From Lutraria lutraria (taxonomy: Eukaryota > Mollusca > Bivalvia > Venerida > Mactridae): 64,000 bases of DNA. The notes beneath the pieces were generated by a model. That model saw nothing but the letters and a program-made list of their open reading frames with translations. It was not told where the DNA came from and searched no databases. This document shows, piece by piece, positions 45,090-58,149 of this stretch. The DNA is taken from the NCBI GenBank assembly GCA_964023205.1, contig OZ026833.1:3222965-3286964 (forward strand), given 5' to 3'. Made by a program: the position numbers and the translations under genes. Within the stretch, counting starts at the first letter, position 1, and each line of letters begins with the position of its first letter.

Positions 45090-46650
45090 AAGGTCCATCT
45101 ACTCTCGAATTGTTTGTTCATTGCTACACACCATGCTGTCTTCACAGGTGCAAAATTCCGTGCACGACAGCCGAGAAATGTTACAGCGACATCTTAGCGA
45201 AGTACACTGTGCCTGACTTTCGCCAGAACATTTGCTCATTTTCCAAACATTCGGTGGTGAAAGTTTTACCTCCTTTGGGAACATGACTGGGACCAATGAC
45301 CTTGTTTCTTCTACCCTTTCCCATCCGAACAAGGTTGGATCTACATCTAGAGGAACTGCAGCCAATGCATTTTTCCAAATGTATATTTGAAGATGTGCTC
45401 TTCACATTTTCTTGGAATGAATTTGGTGTTGGTGGTAACGTACACAACCAACGTACAGCCGATGGTGACTTCCTTACCTTTGAGGCCCAAACAAGTTGCA
45501 TAGTATATGATATACTGCCGGGTTCTACATAACCACTGTAACAGACATGAATAAACCTTTTACATTGTCGAAGTACCGTATTGAAGCCAGTAGAAATGCC
45601 TCCTATTGATGGCAGGGGAGCACTTCTTGATCTCAGCACTTTTAGAACCGTCCCTTTACCTATTCCAAAGTAGCCGGCGGTTGCATCACAACCCGATAAT
45701 GCATGAACAGCTAGAATTACAGGTAAAATGTTCTCAATGGCCTTGATCGTTCAGTGATCTCGATAACATCTGTATTTCATAAGTATGTGTTTACCTTGAC
45801 CTTGTTACACCAATGGTACAACAGCAACAGGAAAACATTGGTGTAGTCCGATATTACCGAAATGTCTTTTCCGGGTTATTTAGCAACATAAACCATCTGT
45901 TGAGCAAGGATGTTGTCTGCCTCTTCATGCGATGTCTCAAAGCACGTCGATGGATTTTATCACATTCGATTCTCGCCAGTCACAACAAGTTTTCTTTGAG
46001 GACTTGCATTCTCATGAAAGGCCAGGTTTGTTGCTAAGTCATCCACAATTGGAGATATCAGCTGTCTTTTTTACTGAAAAGATATTCTTCTGTGGTGCAA
46101 TACTGGCCTCAGCAGTTCCTCAGCAACTAGTCTAAGTAAGCGCGCATACATTCTGGTGGAACTTTTTTCTGAACGCCTCCAAATGTTGATTCTAAGACCT
46201 CAGATAATCCACTGCCACCCTCGAGTGTACCAACTGGTTCAAACAAAGCTGCTCATTAGGGTGTGCGTACACCCTAAGCAAGGAATGAAACCTTCCGAAC
46301 TCCTAAAGCCGTGACGATAACACATTCACGGCCACACGGTACAATTGCAAATATCAAGCTATTACAGTGAATTCTTATCAACAGAGCTTTTTTCGTTACT
46401 GTTTTTATAGTATCTGGGTCCGCTGGTGTCAAGTTAATCAAGGGCAAGTATACGACCTTCGTTTTGCTCTTCGATGAATGTCCCTGTTGACCCCTGAATG
46501 TTGTGTTGTAACCGTTGAATTTAGGGCACTCGTCACATCCAGCTACAGTGCACATGAATGTTGTGTCTGAGTGCCAATTTGCCCAAGCTATTGCTAAAGC
46601 TGTGTGATGTGTGGATTTTTAGGCCCACTGTAGTATTCATCATTGACATC
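45090..46650 (-). pseudogene. Decayed copy of an uncharacterised HALSGCD / CXC-domain multicopy family
   Basis: Reading the minus strand from 46570 down, blocks characteristic of this family appear in order but in changing frames: TVAGCDECPKF-type and KTKVVYLPLINLTPADPDTI (46555-46400), then GSGLSEVLESTFGGV (about 46200) and LRLVAEELLRPV (about 46110). They continue with SHEEADNILAQQMVYVA (about 45900), LPVILAVHALSGCDATAGYF (about 45690) and LPPTPNSFQENVK, and end with DPTLFGWERVEE and the cysteine-rich RCRCNISRLSCTEFCTCED (about 45150). Stops and at least one frameshift (about 45370) break it. The family is large and lineage-expanded in molluscs and other invertebrates, and its function is unknown. 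Recognition is from memory of the family, not a search. Confidence 0.75.
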
Positions 46651-47327
46651 TTATTCAACGAAATTTGGGGATTTGACGGTTCCCATTTTCCAATACGCTC
46701 GTTTGTTCCATCATCAGCGGCTGCTTCTTGATCCTTTGGCTAAGTGACTAACATAAATATAGGAGGGAGTCATGTTTTTGCAATAATCACTTGTAAAAGT
46801 AGCCTCCCTTTTTATGTTAAATAAGCCCAGATATGTGTAGACCAAACGTCATTACCTTTTCAAAACGTTCATATCACATATTTCACTTAATTGACCTCAA
46901 TTGCAGTCCTTATAAGTCATTATTTCAAAATAAATCTCATCAATAGATAAGTATATGTATTTTTTTTGTAAAATCCGCAACTTACGTAATATTATTTACT
47001 AACAAACATACAAAACTATTGAAGAGAAGAAAAGTTCCTTTTATTTTGAAGCATAGTATACTCACTTATAGTTAAAAGTTGTCATATTGGTTATAATTGG
47101 CGACAGTTACCGTTTTTTTTCAATCCCATGTCCACTAATTATGAAACAATAGTTTATTACTGATTTTCAACTAAGGGAAGTAACTGAAATTTATCTCTGT
47201 TATAATAAGCTGGCTGAAAAGGCCTTTGAGTTTCATTAAAATATATTGAAACAAGTCGTTTATGAACCCATTCGGGTCAGAATGTGTAAACAAATATTGT
47301 TTTAGGGCACTCTTATTAACCATCCGC
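46651..47327. other. Nothing recognised between the CXC relic and the right arm
   Basis: AT-rich, no gene-like frame. Confidence 0.4.
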
Positions 47328-47654
47328 CATCTTGGACGCCATTTTGAATGTTACATTCCGCCCACCGATGACTAAGTGTCATCAAGCGGATTTGTGTATC
47401 ATACGATATAATCTACAAGAAAAAATCAAATAACCTACTATCTACCCAACCCATGTTCCGCCAGACTAAAGTGAAGTATTGTCATTTTACTTTGATCAGA
47501 TTACATTCACGCTGTATCTCAAGGTATCTCGAGGTCATATTGCTGTAATATTTGAAGCAAAGATATCCAAGCTACCACCTGTAAGAATCAACGCTCTGAA
47601 GGTTCTGCTGTTGTTCGGAACTACAAATCAGTCAAAAGTTGATTTCTTTGTAGG

Positions 47655-47775
47655 GTGAGTTTTGGAAAACGAACGATAGTTCGCGCACGAATTTTGATGC
47701 AGGCATAAGAACTACGAACGCTTTTTTACACCTGCTATGCAGTTGTTACAGTTGTTCCCGTTCCATGTGCTTTCA
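47655..47775 (-). repeat. Dispersed repeat copy (CATCCACCAT/TTTTGATGC family)
   Basis: Contains CGCACGAATTTTGATGC, CTATGCAGTTGTTACAG and TTCCCGTTCCATGTGC, matching 55965-56075 in the same orientation and 1-115 in the opposite one. Confidence 0.55.
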
Positions 47776-47779
47776 GTAC

Positions 47780-48555
47780 TTTGATTTATGCTTCCCATCT
47801 GATCACCAAAAGTAGTTCATCAATTATCATAATATTATATAGTCTACATTACCTGCCTCTTTGAATACTCAACTTATGCAGAATTATTATATCATACATG
47901 AAGACATGCTCGAAGAAAAAGTTAAACGTTATAAGCATTAAATTAATCGATTAAAACTTTCCGATGAATCACTTTTTAAATATCTGGTTGACTCACAGTT
48001 ATCATCGCACCGTCCATGAATTCAATGTACAATAGAAGCTAGGAACCAGACTAAATTAGCACATACAGCACGAAAATTATGACGTCATCCTTCCTTGAAA
48101 TGTGTGTACTGATAGTACTTACTGTAGTAATCCGAGGGAGAGGATTGTTTAGATTTTTTACGACTGATTTGTATTGCTGGTTTACGATATTGCATAGCCA
48201 TATGATTTTTTCTTAAATGCACGTAAAATTTGAATTTGTATTTAGCCATTGAATTGAAAAACTGGTAGTATTAACATTCAGTCCTTTAATATAGATTAAA
48301 CGGTGAACACTTACACACGTGAACAGAAAAACATGCTCCATCACGGACTAAGACTATAGTTTTGAGAACCGGATGTGAGTGGTATACGAATAATCTACAT
48401 GATGACAGACACTACCGACAAAACTTCATATACTAGTAGATCATCAGATATGCAGGGAACAATATGCTTTAGTCAATTAGCTACTGAAAGAAGCCAAAAT
48501 AGCATACTTATCAGACATATAGCATCCACAGGACGTGATCAGTAAAAAACCTCTT
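47780..48555. other. Intergenic, nothing recognised
   Basis: AT-rich; no gene or repeat assigned. Confidence 0.45.
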
Positions 48556-48559
48556 AAGA

Positions 48560-49752
48560 CAACCATCTACCTTCTAGGAGCGACGAGTGGAGTCATTTTA
48601 CCACTCATTGCATCGTCTCAAGAATTGGCTCATTAGTGACTTTCAAAAACAAAATCGGACGCATTAGAAGAGATATAAGGACATATTCCCTAACAATTAG
48701 CATTTGCGAGATCCAAAAACCATCTCTTAATTCTGTGGCAACCAACATGATTGATTTCTCTCTAGTATCAGAACATGATATCAAACGCATCATCCAGATC
48801 TGATATCGCCCAAAATGTCACGCGAATTCGACCCACTACTTACATGGCTACTGAAATCCTGAATCGACGAACTATTACCAGTACTGACTCAAATCATCAA
48901 TGCATCTTTTAATTCACTGTGGTACTATGCTAAAAAGAATCACAATCAGCGACAGTGTAATTATACAGCTTTGACAGTTTAATAAAATCGCAATATACCA
49001 GTCAGTATGTATTGATGGAAAACTGTCAGAAGCGGTTCGGATGAACTACAGTGTACCCTGTTGGCGCTAGCTGTAGAAAGCACGACCTGCTCCCTGGTGA
49101 ATAATTTAGTTACATTTCGTTTGGACTATTGCAATTCCCTCTGATATGGTCTACAAAAGGCAAATCTCCACGAGCTGCAGATTGTTCAAAACACAGTGGC
49201 TCGAATCGTGACAAGAACTCCCGTTTCTTTTCCGTATAACCCCTATCTTGAAAAGAACTTCATTGGTTGCCTATAGAAAGCAGAATTCATCACAAAATAC
49301 CGATTCTAACATTTGAGGCATTACACAAGCAATCACCGACGTACATTAAGTCAGTGGTGGACATTTACAGACCAAGCCGTAAACTACGATCACAAAACGA
49401 TTCACAGACACTGGTCGTGCCTAGGCGAAAAACAGCCATCTTTGGTGACAGATGCCTTGCTGTTAGTGCCCCAAAACAATGGAACTCATTGCCAGTATCA
49501 CTACGACTGTCCAGTAGTTTTGTGTCCTTTAAGAAACAGCTAAAAAACACCTTTCTATTCAACACTATGGTAGGCAGTGAAACAACATTATCTACTGCTA
49601 TTGATGTGTGCGCATGTTTTGAACTGTCTGTTTTTGTTTGTTTGTATTTATCCACAGTCATTGTGATATACCATGTTTATTATTGTTGCACACACTGTCA
49701 CTTTTTAACGGAATTTTATAGCAATATTTTACGCTGCATTTTCTTATCTTAG
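48560..49752 (+). pseudogene. Decayed LINE: reverse-transcriptase domain pieces and C-terminal end
   Basis: Plus-strand fragments in changing frames give FSLVSEHDIKRII, FDPLLTWLLKS, ELLPVLTQIINASFNS, VCIDGKLSEAV and LDYCNSL. They continue into an intact C-terminal frame (about 49267-49752) with LPIESRIHHKIPILTFEALH, PSRKLRSQ, GDRCLAVSAPKQWNSLP and SFKKQLKNTFLF. This order is that of CR1/L2-like non-LTR retrotransposon reverse transcriptases. Frameshifts, stops and deletions (for example near 48935 and 49070, where the catalytic core should be) make it dead. The 3' UTR probably extends to about 49900 (GTGCTATATGAATGTGATGT). Confidence 0.85.
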
Positions 49753-49909
49753 CTTGCGCTGTTGTTTTAAGTACATGCATGTTTTTTCCTCTATTTTATT
49801 GTATTTATAAAGCTATACTTTATGTTTTAGTTTGTAAAGCACTTTTGAACATATTTAGATATGAAAAGAGTGCTATATGAATGTGATGTAATAATGATGA
49901 TCATATTAA

Positions 49910-52900
49910 AGGAATATCAAAGTAAAATCATTTGCAAAAGACCCGAACTTACAAAACATTAAAATGAATATAATTGCGGAGATATATGAACCAACTGATT
50001 ATTCAATACCAATGATAGAACTGATAATTACACATACGAAAGGAGATATATTATCATTATATATTATCATTTGTAGAGTAACGTTGAGAACATCAAATAC
50101 TGTATAAAGCTATTAAACTAATCAATTAAATGCATATCGTTTTGTAGATTGCAATCTGTAGGTAGGTGCTTAGGTGTTGGTTGAATAGACAGTCAGGTGA
50201 AATGTGTGTTTGTGAGCATATATTGAATTAACAACAGACTACATGTTGCCGAATGACAATATATGTTTTAGCTACGATTTTAGACTCTTAAGAATGGATA
50301 ATAAACTTAACTGGTTTCAGGGACTGACATAACATAATTATCTCTACATGTAATTAGATAGCTTCTTAGTTTTCCAACCATGAATGTCATTTACTTGGAG
50401 CCTTTAATGGTTTAACGCAACACATCTTAAATGGGATAAAAGTAGTACTTTGAATAACGTCGACAATGATAAGCTGGAACTGCATGCATGAAATACATAT
50501 TACATTTAGGCTTTCAAACTAGTTCCTACAATTTAACAACGGTTACATCATTAACGAGTGAAGAGCCTGACATGGGTGTCGTTGTATATACTGCCGATAT
50601 ATTTGTTCGATGGAATACAAAATGTATGCATTACCGCATAGTCAATACAAAACTGCAACGACACACGGCAACCACATGTTCACAGACACCATACATTCAC
50701 GTAACGTCAAAAGTGTTGGGTAACATTTGTTTTAATTGGCAACAATCCCATTAAGTCAGTTTAAAGAGGTGCACTTACATAGTGAATGTAGTGTGCTTTT
50801 CTAATTTTGTTCATCGATTCATCTTGTCTGAGTTAAAGCATTATTGGTTGAGTATGTCCCAATAAACGTATCAAATCGTTAGTTTGATATATCATCCGTA
50901 AGTGCATTCGTAGATGTCACGCAGTCAATCGGTCATTGATTTTATAGTTATCAGTACATTTGTACTTTGTTCCATGGTTTTCTCCTCTGTAATCCTTAGA
51001 GGATTATGAACTTAATGAACTATTCTCTTGAGATTCTAACAATATACTCATATATAATCGGGAATTAGCATTCTAGAAAAGAAGTATGCTTGTAAACAGT
51101 AGATAAGGAATGAGATGACACGTCTCCTAGTTTCTATTTTCGTAAAATTGCCGTACTACGAACTGAACGGTTCAAGTTGTACATTCTACTCTATATTTAT
51201 CAGCAACATCCTCGCGACATTATAAACGGTTTCACTCACAGGCCAACGATGATTTAATGCAATAATACTAGATATGACAGTGGTTTGTACATAATTGTGC
51301 TTAGATATTAGAACTAAACGTACCCAAGCATTTTGTTTAATATATTTGAGTTGTTATGCTGTTAGGACTAACTTTGCAGGATATCAGTTATATAAACATG
51401 TAATAACAATAACGTCCATGATACCCCAAATCGAACGAAAACATGCCATAAATTTGATAACGTATAAATTCAAACCAAATTAATTATTAATCGACATTTC
51501 CCAAGGTTCACAATCTGTATCATTCGAGCGCATTCAATAAATTACCCCATGCATGTATGTGATAAGATACAAATATTTATAATATTAAAATGAGTTTACC
51601 AAACAAATGAAGCAAACACTTGGCCTGACAGATTTACACGCTAATGCTTTATAAGTTTGTCTACGGGTCAGCTACATATGTCATTCATGTTTACATTGAA
51701 TATTACAAACGTATGATAGAGTTACTTTATCATGCACCCTATATTCATCTTGTCTATATAAAAAAATGAATTTAGATAAATAATGGAATGCTTTATAAGT
51801 TAACAAGCGTAACGTTCCTCTTTGTGTATAGTCCTTCCTTTTATGGAGTGGTATTGTGTTAGGGATTTGTTCTAGGAATTCATTTCTTACCTGTATACTA
51901 GAAGTATTTGGTCGATGCAGTCTCAGCCATGTATATTTTATTTGTGACTTTGATTTTAACATTAATTTATGCGTCACCCACTTAACCAGGAAGCATCAAG
52001 TATGAACACATCGTGCCTGTCGACAAACCCGTGATATGTATAAGTACCGGTACATGTCGCTTACTTTAATCAAGATAACCGATTTCAGGAAATTGATAAA
52101 GATATTAGATTTTATTGCTAATTGCAATCCAACTAATCTAGACGCACATCAAATGTTTCTATTGTGGCGGATTCTACATGTTTAATATCCTTGAGATACA
52201 TGTAATGTTTCAGTGTTAAAGCCTTAAAGGAAAATAATTATGTTGCATTAATCGAAAAAAAAACTGAAATTACTGAAACCTTTCAACTAAGAGTAATTTA
52301 ATTCCACTTTGAATTTATCAATGAACACTCTACATAATATACAAAATTAGTGTAATCTATATCGATAAAGTTTTGAGTGATTGCCTACATTACTAGATAA
52401 TTATACTGTGTTTCATGTACAGATATTTGTCAAGCACAATTCTACCAGAAAAATAATTCCACCTGTAGGAAAAACTGAACTATTAAGACATTGGTCTAGG
52501 GCGTGCTTCATAAAAAACATATCTTTGAGTGCATATCCGAATTTTTGAAAAAAATATACATTAACGAACCAGTTTTAAACGCATACAAAATCATTCTATG
52601 TAACATTTGCAATAGGTTAAATATACAATAAATGGGACAAAGAAGTTGTGTCCCAAACGTAAATTATCAGCAAAGAAGTCAACCTTTGAAAAGAACATCG
52701 TGCTGTGACTAGAAAAGTGGAAATAATTGAAAGCAATTTTCTATGTTTTGCTCGAATACCATAAATATTCCGAAAACCTACGTTTTTGCATTTTGTTCCT
52801 GTTTATCCTTGCTTGATGAAATATTTACGCACGTGATCAAAACACTGTATGATAGGTAAACAGACGTTATGGAACATAATGTAAATGCATTTTACCATGG

Positions 52901-53880
52901 TTTATGTTTATCGAAAATAAATTCCAAGCATAAAAGTGACATTTTGGAATATCATTTGTGATCTTTGAGATGAACAACACATTAATTCCATGGAACTAGA
53001 TGAACAATAAAACAGAATAAGATCGTAATGGTGATGCCTTGTGAACAATTCGACTGTGCCAAACATTTTCGACTTGAAAATTATTGTTATATTTCACCAG
53101 ACGAGATACTGTCAAATTCATACGCTATAGTGTACTCATTTGTATATCATCTTGGGCATTTGAGGAACAATCAAGCTATTGCCCTCAGTGTCGATGTGAC
53201 AAATTGAAGTGTTGCCCTCGGGCTACGGCCTCGGGACAACCATTCGAAAATTACCCCCCCCCAACTCGGGCCCACTTTTGACTGTTTCTTAGATGCCCAT
53301 GAAATAACTGTATGGTATTTGGATCCGAAAATGTTGCCATAGAAACACAATATGTTGTTGTCCATTGGATGTTTTGCTCAATGGAATTAAACGTTAATGG
53401 ATTTGATTGATTCGCGGAAATTGTATTAAACAGAAATGTCGGATGCACTTTTCATGCTTCATTTGCGTTTAGGCATTTTCTCCAGAAGACCACCACGTGT
53501 GTGATGTACGTTTTTTAAAGCATAGTATTATTTGTTATAGCAAGCACACTGATGTATATTTTTTTAAGGATATGTGTTATTTACTCAACCAAAAAGCTGA
53601 CCATACTACACGTAGTTTTAATTTTTGAAATGTGTGTGAAGTTGGCCCCTAAAAAGCAGTTTATTCCCCCTCTAGCATGCTACAGACGGAGAGACTGTGC
53701 TGTTTATGTGCAGGGTGGATTTTGTGTTGGGAGATTTTAGCTGAAGGTAGTATTTTAGGGTGGGCTGTTTTTTTCTATGAATCATTTCTCTATCTTTATT
53801 TGGTAGGTAAACTCTGTGAGGAATCTTATGTGGTATACGCCGTTCTGTGTCAGGATGAATTGCTTTCGAATGATTATATT
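49910..53880. other. Long intergenic stretch, no gene recognised
   Basis: About 4 kb of AT-rich sequence without a convincing coding frame. A GC-richer palindromic word CCCTCGGGCTACGGCCTCGGG at about 53216 is followed by a C-run and looks like a mini-element end. Nothing else can be supported. Confidence 0.45.
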
Positions 53881-53889
53881 ACTGTGTTG

Positions 53890-55335
53890 AAAAAAATATA
53901 TTACTAAGATTACTTTGTTGAACTGATCATGTTACTTTGTTGAAATGCTTAGTTTACTGTGTTGAAAGTATTGATTTCTTTGATGAAACTTTTGTATAAT
54001 TGTGTTGAAATGCTTATATTACTGTGTTGAAATGCTTATATTACTGTGTTGAAATGATTATTTTACTGTTTTGAAATGCTTATATTACTGTGTTGAAATG
54101 ATTATTTTACTGTTTTGAAATGCTTATATTACTGTGTTGAAATGATTATTTTACTGTTTTGAAATGCTTATATTACTGTGTTGAAATGATTATTTTACTG
54201 TTTTGAAATGCTTATATTACTGTGTTGAAATGATTATTTTACTGTTTTGAAATGCTTATATTACTGTGTTGAAATGATTATTTTACTGTTTTGAAATGCT
54301 TATATTACTGTGTTGAAATGATTATTTTACTGTTTTGAAATGATTATTTTACTGTTTTGAAATGCTTATATTACTGTGTTGAAATGATTATTTTACTGTT
54401 TTGAAATGCTTATATTACTGTGTTGAAATGATTATTTTACTGTTTTGAAATGCTTATATTACTGTGTTGAAATGATTATTTTACTGTTTTGAAATGCTTA
54501 TATTACTGTGTTGAAATGCTTATATTACTGTGTTGAAATGATTATTTTACTGTTTTGAAATGCTTATATTACTGTGTTGAAATGATTATTTTACTGTTTT
54601 GAAATGCTTATATTACTGTGTTGAAATGATTATTTTACTGTTTTGAAATGCTTATATTACTGTGTTGAAATGATTATTTTACTGTTTTGAAATGCTTATA
54701 TTACTGTGTTGAAATGATTATTTTACTGTTTTGAAATGCTTATATTACTGTGTTGAAATGATTATTTTACTGTTTTGAAATGCTTATATTACTGTGTTGA
54801 AATGCTTATATTACTGTGTTGAAATGATTATTTTACTGTTTTGAAATGCTTATATTACTGTGTTGAAATGATTATTTTACTGTTTTGAAATGCTTATATT
54901 ACTGTGTTGAAATGATTATTTTACTGTTTTGAAATGCTTATATTACTGTGTTGAAATGATTATTTTACTGTTTTGAAATGCTTATATTACTGTGTTGAAA
55001 TGATTATTTTACTGTGTTGAAATGCTTATATTACTGTGTTGAAATGATTATTTTACTGTTTTGAAATGCTTATATTACTGTGTTGAAATGATTATTTTAC
55101 TGTGTTGAAATGCTTATATTACTGTGTTGAAATGATTATTTTACTGTATTGAAATGATTATTTTACTGTGTTGAAATGATTATATTACTTTGTTGAAACT
55201 ATTATTTTAGTGAGTTAAAAATGTTGAACATATTACATTACCTTGTTGAAACTATTATATTGTTTGTGTTGAAATATTTGTGTTAATGCGTGTTAAGTGT
55301 TGAAATGATTATATTACTATGTTGAAATACGTCGT
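53890..55335 (+). repeat. Satellite with 22-bp monomers in a 44-bp higher-order unit
   Basis: Two alternating monomers, TTACTGTGTTGAAATGCTTATA and TTACTGTTTTGAAATGATTATT, repeat for about 1.4 kb. The centre (54070-55000) is nearly perfectly alternating, with occasional slips where the same monomer occurs twice (for example near 54340, 54510 and 54800). Both edges decay into irregular single monomers (TACTTTGTTGAA, TACTATGTTGAA). Confidence 0.96.
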
Positions 55336-55339
55336 ATTT

Positions 55340-55960
55340 AATCAAATGATAGAAACACGAATGTTGTGGATTTATTTATTTTACCATCTAGTGAACACAG
55401 TCGTTCATTAGAAAACAGTTGTCCTTATAACTGTCGCATGTAGATATGATCATGCATTTAATAATGGAGTCAACTGGGAGCCAATGATAGCGTGTACACA
55501 TCACTCACAATACAATATTTACAGAAATAGTCGCGATTTTGTTTCCATTAGCAACGTTCATTTCAGATTTATCAATTTCTTGATAGTTTGGTGTTTGGTA
55601 TAACAAAAAAGAAAAAACGTTCATCAAGCGAATGTTTCACAGAAATGCCGACAGTCAAATTGTGGTAACTAAAGTATCTAGTTGATTTGATCACTTATTC
55701 GTTTTCTCAATCGAAATGGGTAATTCCGAATCTTAACCCCTTGATTGTATGGATCAAATATACATTGTGATCTAGGGCGCCTATCTATATCTTGCTACGG
55801 AAACTTAAATGTTATAGTCGTTCAGTGGAATGGTATCATTTCATTACAGATCAATTGGGAAGTATATCTGACATGCAGAATTATTGGGATATACTTTTTG
55901 TATGAAGGGGTTGTCATGTTTTCAAATATATATATATATATATGATTCTTCCCCGAGAGT
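55340..55960. other. Intergenic, (TA)n at 55925-55942
   Basis: No gene-like frame. A short (TA)n run precedes the dispersed repeat at 55965. Confidence 0.5.
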
Positions 55961-55964
55961 TGTG

Positions 55965-56075
55965 TAAGCTTGCCGTCACTCACTCGGCGCGCATGAATTT
56001 TGATGCGAACCGAATTACTTCGCTTTTCTACATCCACCATGCAACTGTTAAAAAAGTTTCCGTTCCATGTTGCGG
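55965..56075 (-). repeat. Dispersed repeat copy (ATGGCGGATGTAGAAAA family)
   Basis: On the minus strand: GGAACGGAAACTTTTTTAAC, ATGGTGGATGTAGAAAAG, ATCAAAATTCATGCGCGCC. Matches 1-115 block for block. Confidence 0.65.
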
Positions 56076-56079
56076 TTAA

Positions 56080-57860
56080 AGTGTATGTAAGTTCAGTGTC
56101 AGAACTTTGATTTTTAATATATCTTTATGAATGTGCGTGTTTTTTTTTTTTGTTTTTTTTGTTAAATATTATTGCCAAAGTGAGTCTGTAGTCATGTGAA
56201 GTAGGATACGATATATTTCATTTTAAGACTTAACTTTGAGATAAAAAAACGTTCATTTCTGTATCAGTATTGTACAAGTGGTTTGCTGAGTTCGATCATA
56301 AGTGGTAACGTTGTATATGACATCATTATGGTCAAGTTACATTTCCTTAAATTCGGGACCATAATGGCCAACTATGCCATAAGAATAATGCTTCTCATTT
56401 TCGTATAAGCCAGCAAATCTGAATCCCTTATTATTACATGACGTTGACAGTAGATAATTAATGATAGTATGTTGTGTGTGATAAATCATTTCTGGTACAA
56501 TGGGATAAGTTCTCTTGGGGTCTAAAATGGCCCTGTATCAGAATTTCTAGATATTTTGACAATAACAAAGCAGATGGTGTGTCGTTTCGTCGCCAAAAAA
56601 GACGAGCTTAAAATATGTTTTCTTCAAATACTGTGTATAGAAAACATATAATGAGATTTTTTACAGAATTTGACACTCACTAAGTGAACCTACAGCTTTG
56701 TGTATAGACCTGTAAATCATGAACAGGGGAAATTCGCTCCTAAATCTTCCTTTCGTTTTTTACAAGTATTTTTTCACAGTTATCTACTTTAATTTGTAAA
56801 GAATGTTAAGAAGGACTTAATTTGGTTATTTCACTTCAGTTCTGCTGTATGCTGAATAAGTAATGGTTTCAAAATATGTCAAACTTATTAAATAAGATAA
56901 GTTCATACTCACAGTCTCGTAAAAAGGGGATCTACGTATACTTTTCTTCGATCAGTTTGTAAGACAATGCCTCTTTTTCTACACATACAACGTACAACTA
57001 TAAAGCGAAATGTTAATGGACGTACCTCGTTTGTTCCAATAAAATTATCTATAATATCCGGACCTAACGTTACTTAACACTAACGGGGGTGCACTTTGAA
57101 TATAGGTCAGACATTTTACATCCAGTACAGACTTATTAATAGCATTACAGTGTACGTAACGGATGCATTTTATTATGTTATTTAAAGGAATGTAAACGAA
57201 TTTGTCTCAAAAGTAATAAGGTATCTTAATGGACTCGCATTTGATGACGGGGGCGTATAGTGATTGTCTTGTCCGTCCGTCCGCCCGTCCGTACGAAGAT
57301 ACATATATATTACCGTAATGTTCTGTCCGAATAAAATCAATCTTATTCCATTTCCCAAGATTTCTTAAAAGTCTGCAGACTATTGACAATGTACAAAATG
57401 TATTCTTGTAAATAAAAACAATTATTCCAAGTCATTTTCTTCTTTTGTTATCTTAAGTATTACATTCGGCAATATTATTTAGACAATGACCGGCAGAACA
57501 ACATTAAATATATCTAAATGGCTTCAGTCATTACCGGAACAAATTCTCAGGCGCGTCAACAAAGTCCGTTTAGCTTAAGAAAACGTGGCAACCACTAATC
57601 ATGGCGATGTAATACACTAAAATAATGTGACAATAGATGTTACAATAATGAACCAATGGCTTTTTCGAAACAACGAGCCCATATCGTGTCTGAGATTCAC
57701 GTATGTGTATATAGATTATATATGTCTTTCCAAAAGGAAACCAAACACTTTCATTATATGCATCCATTAGAACTAACGTTAAAAAAGAAATAGATGTGTT
57801 GTATCATTCACTAGTATGCGTAAATCAACCACGCTGTCATGTAAAATGTGTTCCGGGAAG
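56080..57860. other. Intergenic, with a TCCG-rich tract at 57268-57296
   Basis: A (TCCG/CCCG)n tract (GTCCGTCCGTCCGCCCGTCC) of the sort common in bivalve intergenic repeats. No gene recognised. Confidence 0.5.
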
Positions 57861-57861
57861 T

Positions 57862-58145
57862 TAGGCGTTTTTATGAGGAGGGTGTTTAGGGGCGGGAGTT
57901 TTTTGGGGGGAGGGTGGTTTTTGCGGATGGCAGGTGGTTTTGGGCGTGAACTGTTTAGAAGAGGGTGGCGTTTTTGGCGGGAGATGTTTTGGGGCGCGTG
58001 GTGTTTTTTGGAAGGAGATGGTTTGGTGAGAATAGAGATTTGTGGGTGAGCGGTGTTTTGGGGACTGACATGGTTTGGTGCGGGAAATGTTTTCGAGAGA
58101 TGGGTATTCGGGCTTTTTGGGGAGGACGATGCTTTAGGGAGGGTT
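57862..58145 (+). repeat. G-rich, strand-asymmetric tract
   Basis: About 280 bases dominated by G and T on the plus strand with many GGG and GGGG runs (GGGCGGGAG, GGGGGGAGGG, GAGGGTGG), loosely periodic around TTTTGGG. It leaves Gly/Phe/Trp-rich frames open that are not gene-like. Confidence 0.7.
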
Positions 58146-58149
58146 GGAT

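Larger units (their letters stand above)
44090..47475. mobile_element. Putative element: inverted arms flanking a decayed CXC-family gene
   Basis: The left arm (about 44090-44261), reverse-complemented, matches the right arm (about 47328-47475). Shared blocks include GGACGCCATCTTGAAT against GGACGCCATTTTGAAT, CGCCCA..GATGAC, and CTATCTACCC, in the same order. The relic of a multi-copy gene lies between them on the minus strand. The arrangement suggests a TIR element that carries or captured the gene. Outer boundaries and target duplication are not resolved. Confidence 0.5.

Noticed and set aside
53930..55200. Regular repeats as a CRISPR array
   Set aside because: Head-to-tail satellite with no unique spacers.
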